NCBI GenBank assembly: GCA_004020365.1
Contig: SAQR01000014.1
Coordinates: forward strand, 43,666 to 87,138
DNA from: Mesorhizobium sp.
GTDB taxonomy: Bacteria; Pseudomonadota; Alphaproteobacteria; Rhizobiales; Rhizobiaceae
Length of the DNA: 43,473 nucleotides
Direction of reading: 5' to 3'
This document shows positions 1-10,120 of the stretch, in pieces. A program made the translations under genes and the position numbers. Positions within the stretch are counted from its first letter, which is position 1. The number at the start of each line of letters is the position of its first letter. The notes under the pieces are model-generated. The model had not been told where the DNA came from and made no database searches. It worked only from the letters and a program-made list of their open reading frames with translations.

Positions 1-1
1 G

Positions 2-1939
<1,938 letters not shown>

Positions 1940-1987
1940 GCAGCGGGTGGCCTTGGTGGGGCTGCCTGCGGCTCCTCTCTTGCTGCC

Positions 1988-3496
1988 TCAAACGTGCTTG
2001 CGCCCGCCGGCTTCGCGGAACCAGCTGTCGGGATAGGGATACCACCAGTCCTGGATCGCCGGCTTGTGGTCGATGATGACCATCTTGGAGCGGCGGAAGG
2101 CATCCAGCCCCTGGCGACCAAGTTCGCGGCCGAGGCCCGATGCCTTCCAGCCGCCGAACGGCAGTGCGTCGTTGTCGATCAGCGGATTGTTGACCCAGAC
2201 CATGCCGGCTTCAAGCCGCTCCGCAGCCTCATGCGCCTCGGCGAGATCGGTGGTGAACACCGAGGCGCCGAGCCCGAACGGACTGTCATTGGCGAGCTCT
2301 ATCGCCTCGTCGAAATCCTTGACCCGGCAGATCGCTGCGACCGGTCCGAAACATTCTTCGCGCACGATCGCCATGTCGGGGGTGACGCCGGTCAGGATCG
2401 TCGGCTCGTAGAACCAGCCGACATTGTGCGCCGGCGGAATACGCCCGCCGGTGATCGCCTTGGCGCCATTGCGGACCGCATCGTCGACCAGCCGCACGAC
2501 TTTTGCCCGCGCCGCCTCGCTGACCAGCGGCCCGATCTCGGTCTTGTCGAGGCCGTTGCCGATGCGCAGCGCCCGTGTCTTCTGCGCAAACAGCTCGACA
2601 AAGCGGTCATGAACGGCATCGATGACGAAAAAGCGTTCGGCCGAGGTGCAGACCTGGCCGGTGAGATGGAACGCGGCGGTGACGCTGCCGGCGGCCGCCA
2701 CGTCGAGCGGGGCGTGTCGGCTGATGATCAGCGGATCGCTGCCGCCGGCCTCGATGACGCAAGGCTTCATGCGCTCGGCGCAGGCCACGGCGACAGCCTT
2801 GCCGGCGGCGACCGAACCGGTGAAGGCAACCGCATGGGTGCGATCGGAGGCGATCAAAGCCTGCGCCGTGGCCGCCGCGCCGGGCAGGCAGGATACCAGG
2901 CCCTCCGGCAGGGAGCGGAACACGGTCATGTAATCCAACGTCGACAATGTCGTCGCTTCGGCCGGCTTGATCACACAGGCATTGCCGGCGGCAAGCGAGG
3001 CGGCGACGGTCCAGCACATCAACAGGATCGGGAAATTGTAGGGCATGATGTGCACCGACGTGCCGTAGGGCTCGTAGCGCGCATACTGGAACGAACCGGC
3101 CTGGGTCGTGCCGGCGATCTTGCCGGCGTCGTCGCGCGCCATTTCGGCGTAGTAGCGGAAGATCGGCGCGCAATTGGCGATCTCGCCGATCGCTTCCGGA
3201 TAGGGCTTGCCCATCTCGCGCACCATCAGCTCGGCGCAGCGGGTGAAGTCGGCCGCCTCGATGGCGTTGGCGACTGCATGCAGATGCCTGGCGCGGCTCT
3301 TGGCGTCGAGCTTTTTCCAGGCAGCTTGCGCCCTGGTCGCCGCGGTGAGCACGGCGTCGATCTCGCCGTCGGTTGCAGCCGCGATGGCGCCGACGGTTTC
3401 CAGCGTCGCCGGATCGATTACCGGTTTTGCCGCAGCGGTCATCGGCCGATAATCCGGATTGACGAAAAAGGCCGGCCGGTCAGGTGAAAAGTCCAT
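1988..3496 (-). CDS. NAD(P)-dependent aldehyde dehydrogenase
   Basis: Soluble 502-residue enzyme of the aldehyde dehydrogenase superfamily, oxidising an aldehyde to the carboxylate. Expected landmarks are present: oxyanion Asn154 in MPYNFP, cofactor Lys177 in VIKPAE, the FTGS segment at 225-228, general base Glu249 in IEAGG and nucleophile Cys283 in GQVCTS. The C terminus has the PFGGWKASG motif. Length is typical of the superfamily. The ATG at 3496 is preceded by a good AGGA ribosome site. It is the last gene of a minus-strand series behind two cupin genes (20 bp gap). Its closest look is to succinate-semialdehyde and 4-aminobutyraldehyde-type enzymes. With the glutamine synthetase homologue and FAD oxidase at 12353-15026 it could supply the third step of a gamma-glutamyl-amine pathway; that role is inference. 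Confidence 0.93.
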   Translation of the reverse strand: MDFSPDRPAFFVNPDYRPMTAAAKPVIDPATLETVGAIAAATDGEIDAVLTAATRAQAAWKKLDAKSRARHLHAVANAIEAADFTRCAELMVREMGKPYPEAIGEIANCAPIFRYYAEMARDDAGKIAGTTQAGSFQYARYEPYGTSVHIMPYNFPILLMCWTVAASLAAGNACVIKPAEATTLSTLDYMTVFRSLPEGLVSCLPGAAATAQALIASDRTHAVAFTGSVAAGKAVAVACAERMKPCVIEAGGSDPLIISRHAPLDVAAAGSVTAAFHLTGQVCTSAERFFVIDAVHDRFVELFAQKTRALRIGNGLDKTEIGPLVSEAARAKVVRLVDDAVRNGAKAITGGRIPPAHNVGWFYEPTILTGVTPDMAIVREECFGPVAAICRVKDFDEAIELANDSPFGLGASVFTTDLAEAHEAAERLEAGMVWVNNPLIDNDALPFGGWKASGLGRELGRQGLDAFRRSKMVIIDHKPAIQDWWYPYPDSWFREAGGRKHV

Positions 3497-3516
3497 GGTC
3501 TTCCTTTCGAGCCCGC

Positions 3517-3861
3517 TCAGCGGATCATGTAGACCTTCTTGATCGTCTCATGGACTGTGCAGACGCCCTTCCAGTCCTGCGGAAAGAACGCTGCGGTGTC
3601 CGGTTCGATCTCGATCACCTCGCCGGATTCGTGGACATAGGTGCAGCGGCCCTCGATGAAATGGCAGAACTCGTCGCGGGTGACGTGGCAGTGCCATTTG
3701 CCTGGCGTGCAGACCCACAGCCCGCATTCGGAGCGGCTTTCAGGTCCCTTGTGCAGCAATTTGCCGGAAGTGCGGGATTCTCCCTCGATCATGGTGGGGA
3801 TGACGCCCCAGTCGACGAGGTCGGTGACGGCGAGCGGCGATTTCATGATCGGTGTCGGCAT
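3517..3861 (-). CDS. small cupin-domain protein, copy A
   Basis: A 114-residue single-domain cupin of the DUF861/EutQ-like type. The first cupin motif has WHCH at 56-59, Glu64 and His67; the second has a His at 104 in TVHET. These are plausible metal ligands. It resembles the adjacent gene at 3886-4233 along its whole length: both share TDLVDWG, a HKGP segment, WVCTPG and CTVHETI. The pair therefore arose by tandem duplication. The genes are 24 bp apart and this one lies 20 bp before the aldehyde dehydrogenase start, so they are probably cotranscribed. Small cupins of this kind range from sugar or ureide enzymes to simple ligand-binding proteins; no reaction can be assigned from sequence. Confidence 0.85.
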   Translation of the reverse strand: MPTPIMKSPLAVTDLVDWGVIPTMIEGESRTSGKLLHKGPESRSECGLWVCTPGKWHCHVTRDEFCHFIEGRCTYVHESGEVIEIEPDTAAFFPQDWKGVCTVHETIKKVYMIR

Positions 3862-3885
3862 GTCGTGAAGCTCCAGTGGCCGGCT

Positions 3886-4233
3886 TCAGGCCAGCATGTA
3901 AATGTTGCGGATGGTCTCGTGGACGGTGCATTCGCCCGTCCAGCCGGCCGGGAACATGACGACCGTGGCAGCGGAGACTTCTATCACCTCGCCGTGGTCC
4001 GATCGGTAGGTCGCACGGCCGGCAACGAAATGGCACAATTCGTCGCGCGGGATTGCCAGCCGCCAGCGGCCCGGGGTGCAGACCCAGATGCCGGATTCCG
4101 GCTGGTTGTCCGGCCCCTTGTGGACGAGCCTGCCGGTGGAGTGCGAAGCACCTTCCAGCGCATCGGGCTGGGCGCCCCAGTCGACGAGGTCGGTGCGGGT
4201 GGAGGCCTGGCGGAGGTGTGGGGCGGAGGTCAT
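3886..4233 (-). CDS. small cupin-domain protein, copy B
   Basis: A 115-residue cupin paralogous to the next gene in the operon (3517-3861), aligning almost without gaps. A notable difference is that the WHCH of copy A is WRLA here (57-60), so the first two possible metal ligands are lost, while Glu65, His68 and His105 remain. This suggests the copies differ in metal binding or that one is a non-catalytic partner. The start ATG at 4233 has only a weak ribosome site. Upstream of it lies a 160-bp palindromic repeat element (4285-4444) that separates it from the glycosyltransferase gene, so expression may be reduced or separate from the genes before it. Function unknown. Confidence 0.85.
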   Translation of the reverse strand: MTSAPHLRQASTRTDLVDWGAQPDALEGASHSTGRLVHKGPDNQPESGIWVCTPGRWRLAIPRDELCHFVAGRATYRSDHGEVIEVSAATVVMFPAGWTGECTVHETIRNIYMLA

Positions 4234-4284
4234 ATGGAGGTTCCGCTGGTGCGACGCTCAATTTCCAGAGGCCTTCGCTCTAAG

Positions 4285-4444
4285 GCGCCCCCCTCTGTCC
4301 TGCCGGACATCTCCCCCACTTGGGGGGAGATCGGCAGCTTCGCCGAGAGTGCCCCATCTGCGAGTTTGGCGATTGGCGAAAGCACTGATGATAGCCAATC
4401 TCCCCCCTCGTGGGGGAGATGTCCGGCAGGACAGAGGGGGGCGC
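4285..4444. repeat. palindromic intergenic repeat with perfect 34-bp terminal inverted repeats
   Basis: Bases 4285-4318 are the exact reverse complement of 4411-4444, starting with GCGCCCCCCTCTG and including TGTCCTGCCGGACA-like sequence. Shorter internal dyads occur too, such as CTCCCCC...GGGGGAG at 4311-4328. A half copy of the same family, with the same right end, lies at about 8750-8800. The element sits between the glycosyltransferase stop and the cupin start. It has no ORF. Rhizobial genomes carry many GC-rich intergenic palindromes of this general kind, so it is probably a non-autonomous repeat or an mRNA-structure element. No target-site duplication could be seen. Confidence 0.85.
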
Positions 4445-4471
4445 GAAGGAACGCCATACCTATCAGCCCGC

Positions 4472-5746
4472 TCACAGCAGCTTCTCCAGCAGCCCCGCGG
4501 CCTTCTCCGGGCCGTTCTGCGCCTGCATCTGCGCCGACGTCTTGGCCAGCTTGGCCTTGATTGCCGGGTCGGCCAGGCAAGCTTCAATTTTCGCGATCAG
4601 CTCGGCATCGCTCCAGTCGTAGCGCGGCATGCCGAAGCCGTGGCCGGTCTCCTCGACCCGAGTCGCGTTGTCGTGGCCATCCCAGACATAGGGCATGATG
4701 ATCGCCGGCTTGCCGAAGTAGAGACACTCGGTGAACGAGTTGTTGCCGCCATGGTGGATCACCGCATCGACCTGAGGGATCACCGAGGGCTGCGGAAACC
4801 AGCTCTCGACAATGACGTTGCCGGGCACTTGCGCGTATTGGTCCTTGTAGCCGCCGACATTGACCAGCGCCCGGTAGCGAGTCTTGGCCAGCGTCGCGAT
4901 GATGCGCTTCAGCAGATCGACATCGCCGGCGCCAAGGCTGCCGAACGAGACGTAGAGCAGCGGCCCGTCATTGTTTTTCGCGAAGGTCGGCACGGTGTAG
5001 GGCTTCTCCTGCCGCACGCAGCCTTCCAGATACTGGAATTTTGCCGGGTCGAGCGGACGGCGGCGCTTGAACTTTGCCGCCTCGGGATAAAGCAGCAAAT
5101 TGAGGTAGGGCGAGGCCTCGAAGAACTGGCCGATCGGATACGGCGCTTCGTTGTTCGCTTTCAAAAACGCATTGAAGTCGTCATGAATCGGCTTGATGAC
5201 CGCGTTGAAATGGTCGCGATAGCGCTGATGGCAGGCGTGGTCGTTCTCGCCGCAGCCGGACAGATGCGGCGGGATGTCCTCGTCCTCGATCTCGTTTTCC
5301 GAGCAGGAGATGACGCGCACCCACGGCTTGCCATACTGCTTGATGGCCGGAAACAGGATGACGTTGTCGACGCAGATGACGTCGGGCTTGATCGCCGCAA
5401 GCACGCCGGGCAGGTCCTTCTCAGCCCATTTGGCGCTGTCGACGATCGCCGTCCAGCAGTCCTTCACATAATTGTCGATCTGGTCGTAGGGCGATTTGCG
5501 GAAATTCGGGATATGGCCGTTGATAAAATCTTCCCAGAATTTGGCCATCTGCTCGGGCGGCATCGGCTCGGACAGGTTCACCGGATGCGCCTCGAAGCCG
5601 TAGCCCTTGTAGACGTCGACGAAGCCGGGATCCGACAGGAACACCGCTCTGTGGCCGCGCGCCTCGACCGCCTGGGCGATGCCGACGGAATTGAGCGCCG
5701 GGCCGTAGGCCGCTTCCGGAAAAAACGCGATGGTCTTCTGCGCCAT
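4472..5746 (-). CDS. MGT-type UDP-glycosyltransferase, copy 1
   Basis: A 424-residue GT-B glycosyltransferase of the macrolide/UGT-like family (GT1), which moves a sugar from a nucleotide sugar to a small acceptor. The N-terminal acceptor domain starts MAQKTIAFFPEA. The donor domain carries LYVSFGSLGAGD near 264-275, WFPQPSV at 316-322, HHGGNNS at 331-337 and DGHDN at 356-360, matching the family's HGG...DQ donor site with HDN in place of DQ. The ATG at 5746 has a strong GAAGGAGA ribosome site, so longer upstream starts are not needed. It lies 16 bp after the PotA-like gene, hence likely in the same operon. It resembles the gene at 11068-12348 along its length, with the HHGGNNS motif at identical residue numbers. 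No signal peptide. Acceptor unknown. Confidence 0.9.
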   Translation of the reverse strand: MAQKTIAFFPEAAYGPALNSVGIAQAVEARGHRAVFLSDPGFVDVYKGYGFEAHPVNLSEPMPPEQMAKFWEDFINGHIPNFRKSPYDQIDNYVKDCWTAIVDSAKWAEKDLPGVLAAIKPDVICVDNVILFPAIKQYGKPWVRVISCSENEIEDEDIPPHLSGCGENDHACHQRYRDHFNAVIKPIHDDFNAFLKANNEAPYPIGQFFEASPYLNLLLYPEAAKFKRRRPLDPAKFQYLEGCVRQEKPYTVPTFAKNNDGPLLYVSFGSLGAGDVDLLKRIIATLAKTRYRALVNVGGYKDQYAQVPGNVIVESWFPQPSVIPQVDAVIHHGGNNSFTECLYFGKPAIIMPYVWDGHDNATRVEETGHGFGMPRYDWSDAELIAKIEACLADPAIKAKLAKTSAQMQAQNGPEKAAGLLEKLL

Positions 5747-5762
5747 GAAAGTTCTCCTTCGA

Positions 5763-6836
5763 TCAATCTGCGAAAATTCTAACGTCGGCGGCATCCCAGC
5801 CGAGCTCGACTGCATCGCCCGACGCGACCGGGCGGCGGTCGGCGGCGTCGGCGGTGACGCGCACCAGGAACGGCTTTTGCGACAGAGCGGTGCGGACATG
5901 CAGCTGCAGGTCGAGCCCGTGATAGGCGAGCGCCTCGACGGTGCCGGCAACACGGTTAGCCGTCTCTGGCGGCGGGAACAGCCGGATGCGCTCGGGCCGC
6001 ACCGAAGCGACCGCCGCAGCGCCGGGCGAAAGCATTGCGGGAACCGTTCCGGCGATCCGCGCGCCGTTGGCCGCCATCACCCCGTCGTCGGCGGCTTTCC
6101 CGGGCACGAAATTCATGACGCCGATGAAGTCGGCGACGAAACGGTCGGCCGGATGCTCGTAGACAGCGTGCGGCGTGTCGCATTGCAGCAGCTTGCCGTC
6201 CCTCAGCACCGCCATGCGGTCGGCCATGACGAGCGATTCTTCCTGGTCATGGGTGACGATGACGAAGGTGATGCCGACCTCGTGCTGCAGGCGCTTCAGC
6301 TCCAGCTGCATGGCGCCGCGCAATTTCTTGTCGAGCGCGCCGAGCGGCTCGTCGAGCAGCAGCAGCCGCGGCCGCTTGACCAGCGCCCGCGCCAGCGCGA
6401 CGCGCTGCTTCTGGCCGCCCGACAATTGCTCAGGCTTGCGGTCGGCGAAGGCGACGAGCTCGGTCGTCGCCAGGATGGCATCGACGCGGGAACGGATTTC
6501 CTTCGCCGGCAAACGTTCCATTTCAAGGCCGTAGGAAACATTGGCCCGGACGCTCATATGCGGAAACAGCGCATAGGACTGGAACATCAGATTGACCGGC
6601 CGCTTGTTGGGCGGGATTCTGGCGATATCGCGGCCGTCGAGCAGGATGCGCCCCTCATTGGGCGTCTCGAAACCGGCCAGCATGCGCAGCAGCGTAGTCT
6701 TGCCGCAGCCCGAAGGTCCAAGCAGAGCGAAGAACTCGTTCTCGCGGATATCGAGCGAGATGCCGTCGATGGCCGTCACCCGGCCGAAGTTCTTCGACAC
6801 GTTGTCGATCGCCAGCAGCGTGCGGGGCTCGCTCAT
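5763..6836 (-). CDS. spermidine/putrescine-type ABC transporter ATPase (PotA-like)
   Basis: ATP-binding subunit of an importer, 357 residues, acting on the cytoplasmic face with the two permeases encoded just before it. Walker A GPSGCGKTT is at 40-48, Q-loop Gln86, signature LSGGQKQR at 138-145, Walker B LLLLDEP at 158-164 and switch His196. A TOBE-like regulatory domain fills the last hundred residues, as in PotA, CysA and FbpC. The start ATG overlaps the stop of the upstream permease by 4 bp (ATGA), showing translational coupling. The family assignment is firm. A polyamine substrate is only suggested by the PotD/PotB/PotC-like partners, and this family also imports opines, thiamine or other amines. 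Confidence 0.93.
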   Translation of the reverse strand: MSEPRTLLAIDNVSKNFGRVTAIDGISLDIRENEFFALLGPSGCGKTTLLRMLAGFETPNEGRILLDGRDIARIPPNKRPVNLMFQSYALFPHMSVRANVSYGLEMERLPAKEIRSRVDAILATTELVAFADRKPEQLSGGQKQRVALARALVKRPRLLLLDEPLGALDKKLRGAMQLELKRLQHEVGITFVIVTHDQEESLVMADRMAVLRDGKLLQCDTPHAVYEHPADRFVADFIGVMNFVPGKAADDGVMAANGARIAGTVPAMLSPGAAAVASVRPERIRLFPPPETANRVAGTVEALAYHGLDLQLHVRTALSQKPFLVRVTADAADRRPVASGDAVELGWDAADVRIFAD

Positions 6837-7627
6837 TGGCCGATGACTCCGCGGTTGAGCCTCTGCGACAGGGTCAGCGCGGTGATCGAGACCGCCATGA
6901 CGATGGTCGCCAATGCATTGATCTCCGGGGTGATGCCGAAGCGGATCATCGAATAGATCTGCATCGGCAGCGTGGTCGAGGCGCGGCCGGCGCCGGCGGT
7001 GAAGAACGCGATGATGAACTCGTCGACCGAAAGCGTGAAGGCGAGCAGCGCGCCGGCGACGACCGCCGGCAGGATGACCGGCAATGTCACCCGCCTGAAG
7101 GTGGTGAGCGCGGAAGCGCCGAGATCGGCGGAAGCCTCGACGATCGACCAGTCGAAGCTTTTTAGCCGCGCGCGCACCACCGAGCAGACGAAGGCGAGGT
7201 TGAAGACGACATGGGCGAGGATGATGGTGTGCAGGCCCAGGGTGAAATCGAGCATGGAAAAGAAGCTGAGCAGCGCGACCGCCAGCACGATGTCGGGAAT
7301 GATCATCGGCGCAAAGATCAGCGCCTCAAGGCCGCTTCCATACTGCCGGCGCATTTCGACGCCGATCGCCAGCAAGGTGCCAAGCAGCGTGGCGATGGCT
7401 GTCGAGACCAGCGCCACGATCAGCGTGTTGAGGGCGGCGGAAAGGATCGCGGCGTTTCCGGCGAGCGAGGCATACCATTTCAGCGAAAAGCCCGACCAGA
7501 CGGTCGGCAGCCCGCCTTGGTTGAAGGACAGCGCCACCAGCACGGCGATCGGAATGTAGAGGAAGGCGAAGACCAGCGTCAGCACGAGCCAGAGCGTGCG
7601 CCGTGTGCCGGGGGAGCGCTCAGCCAT
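6833..7627 (-). CDS. ABC transporter permease (PotC-like)
   Basis: Inner-membrane permease of 264 residues with about six hydrophobic segments, the first at roughly 12-32. The conserved cytoplasmic loop that contacts the ATPase is visible as EASADLGASALTTFRRVTLP near 162-181, with the EAA...G...P pattern of binding-protein-dependent permeases. It overlaps the upstream permease gene by 8 bp and the downstream ATPase gene by 4 bp, so the three subunits are translated together. The partner is the PotB-like protein; together they should form the heterodimeric membrane channel. Length is typical for PotC. Substrate not determined by sequence. Confidence 0.93.
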   Translation of the reverse strand: MAERSPGTRRTLWLVLTLVFAFLYIPIAVLVALSFNQGGLPTVWSGFSLKWYASLAGNAAILSAALNTLIVALVSTAIATLLGTLLAIGVEMRRQYGSGLEALIFAPMIIPDIVLAVALLSFFSMLDFTLGLHTIILAHVVFNLAFVCSVVRARLKSFDWSIVEASADLGASALTTFRRVTLPVILPAVVAGALLAFTLSVDEFIIAFFTAGAGRASTTLPMQIYSMIRFGITPEINALATIVMAVSITALTLSQRLNRGVIGQ

Positions 7628-8498
7628 CGGCGGCTGCTTTCGCTTCGGCGGTACGGCCCGCGGCGCGATCGGCGGCTAGCGCCTGCGCCATCAGCACCAG
7701 CAGCATGATGGCGATCAGCGCCATCGCAAGTGCCGCGCCGAAGGGCCAGTCATTGGCAGTCAGGAACTGGTCGTAGACAAGATTGCCGATCATCTGGAAG
7801 CGGCCGCCGCCGAGCAGTGCCGGCGTGACGAAATTGCCGATCGACAGCACGAAGACGAACACCGCCCCGGCGGCGATGCCCGGCACCGTCAGCGGCAGGA
7901 TGACGCGGCGAAACGTGGTCATGGTCGAAGCGCCGAGATCGCGCGAGGCCTCGGCCAGCTCCGGATTGAGCCGCGACAGCGGTGCGTAGCAGGCGAGGAT
8001 GACAAAGGGCAGGTAGTTGTAGACCAGACCGGCGATGACGGCGCCTTCGGTATAGAGCATCGACGGTGGCTCGCCGGTATAGCCGAACCAGCGCAAAAGC
8101 TGGGTGATCAGGCCTTCGCGGTTGAGCAGCACGATCCATGCATAGGTGCGGATCAGGTAATTGGACCAGAAAGGCAAGACGGCGAAGAACAGGAACACCG
8201 GCTGCCAGCGGCGCGGTGCTGCCGCGATCGCGTAGGCGGCGGCATAGCCGATCACCACCGCGATCAGCGTAGCCGTGCCGGCAATGCGCGCCGAATTGAG
8301 GAAGATGCCGGCATAGAGCGGGTCGAGCACCAGCCCGAAATTCTCCAGCGTGAAGCTGTATTCGATGCCGCCATAAATGCCGCGCCGGAAGAAGGCGAGC
8401 GCCAGCACCAGCGCGCATGGCACCACCATCAAGGCGGTGAGCCAGGCCAGCGCCGGCGCCATCAGCAAGGAGGAGCGGGAGGGTGTGAACGATCTCAT
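7620..8498 (-). CDS. ABC transporter permease (PotB-like)
   Basis: Inner-membrane permease of 292 residues, the first of the two channel subunits. The first membrane segment follows the start at about 13-36, and the EAA loop appears as EASRDLGASTMTTFRRVILP in the second half. The ATG at 8498 is preceded by a strong AGGAGGG ribosome site at 7-bp spacing. Between this gene and the binding-protein gene lies a 329-bp stretch filled with hairpin repeats, an arrangement that can let binding protein be made in excess over membrane subunits. Typical length for PotB. It ends with an 8-bp overlap into the PotC-like gene. Confidence 0.93.
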   Translation of the reverse strand: MRSFTPSRSSLLMAPALAWLTALMVVPCALVLALAFFRRGIYGGIEYSFTLENFGLVLDPLYAGIFLNSARIAGTATLIAVVIGYAAAYAIAAAPRRWQPVFLFFAVLPFWSNYLIRTYAWIVLLNREGLITQLLRWFGYTGEPPSMLYTEGAVIAGLVYNYLPFVILACYAPLSRLNPELAEASRDLGASTMTTFRRVILPLTVPGIAAGAVFVFVLSIGNFVTPALLGGGRFQMIGNLVYDQFLTANDWPFGAALAMALIAIMLLVLMAQALAADRAAGRTAEAKAAADG

Positions 8499-8560
8499 GT
8501 CGCACCCTCCTTTGGCCTTGAGGTCATCTCAAAGGCATCGAAATTGTGTTTGGACAAGCG

Positions 8561-8800
8561 CCCCCTCACCCGGATTGCCAACCGAATTGCGAAGGGCAAT
8601 TCGGGGCAATCCGACCTCTCCCCGAGGGGAGAGGAGGTCGCCGACCTTGGCATCAGCCTCTTCTCCCCAGCGGGGAGAAGGTGGCCGCGAAGCGGCCGGA
8701 TGAGGGGGTGCTGCGCCGGAGATTGGCGAGCGGCTGCAAGCCAGCCAATCTCCCCACTTGAGGGGGAGACGGCCGGCAGGCCAGAGGGGGGTGCGAAGGA
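8561..8800. repeat. composite palindromic repeat inside the ABC transporter operon
   Basis: This gene-free stretch holds several strong hairpins. Near-matching inverted ends CCCCCTCACCCGG (8561-8573) and CCGGATGAGGGGG (8696-8708) bound a first element. It contains stems at 8582-8590/8596-8604 (CCGAATTGC/GCAATTCGG) and 8660-8668/8672-8680 (CTTCTCCCC/GGGGAGAAG). A second element has a 10-bp stem 8718-8727/8744-8753 (GGAGATTGGC) and a right end (GGCAGGCCAGAGGGG) like that of the repeat at 4285-4444. No ORF or transposase is present. On the minus-strand transcript it follows the binding-protein stop, where such stems can block 3' decay or terminate part of the transcripts. Confidence 0.8.
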
Positions 8801-8827
8801 ACGCAAGCCTGATTCCAGATGCCGAAA

Positions 8828-9892
8828 CTACTGCGCCGCCTTGATCTCGCTGACGATCTTCGAATAGTCGCGCTGGGCATCGCCGACGTCGCGTAACTGC
8901 TCGAACTTGACCAGCTCGGCCACCGGCATGGCCATATTGGGGAATTTGGCGAGGAAATCGGCCGGCAGGCTTTCCATAGCCGGCTTGTTCGGCACCTTGT
9001 AGTCGATGTTCTGGGCCGCCCAGGCGTGGTTCTTGGCGTCCAGCATGAAGTTGATGAACTGGAAGGCGGCGTCCTTGTTGGCCGATGCCTTCATCACCAC
9101 CATCGTGTCGACCCACAGGTCCGAGCCTTCCTTGGGTATGGTGTATTTAATCTGCGGATTTTCGGCGATGCCGTAATTGCACCAGCCATCCCATGCCTGC
9201 ACCATCAGCGCCTCGCCCGAGACCAGCTTCGAATAGAAGGTGGTGTCGTCATAGGCGAGCAAGGTCTTCTTGGCCGAGATCAGCAGATCCTTGACCTCGG
9301 CGAGCTTGGCCGGATCGGTCTCGTTGACCGAATAGCCCTTGGCGAGCTGCCCGGCGGCAAGCAGCCAGCGGTCGGTCGCCAGCATCGTGGTCTTGCCCTT
9401 GAGCGCATCGGACGGCGCGAGAAGATCGTTCCAGCTGGCCGGCTCGGTCTTCACCAGATCCGAGCGGTAGCAGAGGCCGGTGGTGCCCCAGGTGTAAGGC
9501 ACGGAGAAATTGTTGCCGACGTCGTGCGGCAGCTTCGCCGCCTCGGGATAGAGATTGGCGAGGTTGGGGACCTTGGCGTGGTCGATCGTCTCGATCAGGC
9601 CGAGCTTGTTCAGCACTTCGGCGAAGGGCGAGGAGACGAAGACCACGTCATAGCCCTTGCCGCCGGAAGCGACGAGCTTGCCCATGATCTCCTCATTGGT
9701 GGCGTGAACCACGACTTCGCCGGAAACGCCGGTCGCTGCCTTGAAGGCGTCCATGGCATCCGGCGCCATGTAGCCGTCCCAGTTCGAAATGACGAGGTCG
9801 GCGGCGGCCACCGGCGCCGACAGCGCCATAGCGAAGCCAAACGCAATCGCGGAGGTTTTTAACGAACGGTGCCGCAGGGTGGTGGCGGTCAT
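8828..9892 (-). CDS. periplasmic substrate-binding protein, spermidine/putrescine type (PotD-like)
   Basis: Extracytoplasmic binding protein of 354 residues that should deliver the solute to the PotB/PotC-like channel. A Sec signal peptide spans roughly 1-31: basic start, hydrophobic core AIAFGFAMALSAPVA, and cleavage after an AAA segment. The mature protein begins DLVISNWDGYMAPD, typical of PotD/PotF-type proteins, and contains YTWGTTGLCYR near 124-134 and the aromatic-acidic pattern AYDDTTFYSK. Start ATG 9892 has a GGGAG ribosome site. It is the first gene of the minus-strand operon and is divergent from the GntR gene, with 228 bp between them, so the GntR protein is the likely regulator. 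Substrate unproven. Confidence 0.92.
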   Translation of the reverse strand: MTATTLRHRSLKTSAIAFGFAMALSAPVAAADLVISNWDGYMAPDAMDAFKAATGVSGEVVVHATNEEIMGKLVASGGKGYDVVFVSSPFAEVLNKLGLIETIDHAKVPNLANLYPEAAKLPHDVGNNFSVPYTWGTTGLCYRSDLVKTEPASWNDLLAPSDALKGKTTMLATDRWLLAAGQLAKGYSVNETDPAKLAEVKDLLISAKKTLLAYDDTTFYSKLVSGEALMVQAWDGWCNYGIAENPQIKYTIPKEGSDLWVDTMVVMKASANKDAAFQFINFMLDAKNHAWAAQNIDYKVPNKPAMESLPADFLAKFPNMAMPVAELVKFEQLRDVGDAQRDYSKIVSEIKAAQ

Positions 9893-10120
9893 GACAGACT
9901 CCCATTCTGATTGATCGTCGAATTCAATCGTCGGACCAGCGCTTGCGACGCGCTTCGATCCTGTTCCCCGGTCTTTTTGTTGCCGATTGAAGCCACAGTA
10001 CTATTGCGGAAAAAAGTACGTCAATCCATAATTTGGAAAATCGCCGCGAAATCCAGCCGATCGCGCCCGCAAGGCCAATCGGTCAAACCGCAGCGGTCGA
10101 GCCCGTTCACGAGAAACGCC
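9893..10120. promoter_or_regulatory. divergent control region between the PotD-like operon and the GntR-led operon
   Basis: This 228-bp gap separates the starts of two large divergent gene series and must hold both promoters. The only dyad I would single out is GATTGA (9909-9914) facing TCAATC (9924-9929), centred 25 bp upstream of the PotD-like start; another GATTGA-like half-site occurs near 9985. GntR/FadR regulators bind short dyads, so this is a candidate operator, at low confidence. The part from about 9970 to 10050 is AT-richer than its surroundings. No convincing -35/-10 pair could be fixed by eye. Confidence 0.4.

Noticed and set aside
1994-3487. 497-codon plus-strand ORF opposite the aldehyde dehydrogenase gene
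   Set aside because: Antisense shadow in GC-rich DNA: the protein is Arg/Asp/Gly/Ala-rich without domain features, and the minus-strand frame is a clear enzyme.
4285-4444. Insertion sequence
   Set aside because: Has inverted ends but no transposase ORF and is only 160 bp; described as a repeat.
5747-5953. Upstream start for glycosyltransferase copy 1
   Set aside because: Would overlap the PotA-like gene; ATG 5746 has a strong ribosome site and matches the family start.
9909-9929. GATTGA-N9-TCAATC as firm GntR operator
   Set aside because: Short dyad, seen once fully; kept only as a remark in the divergent region.
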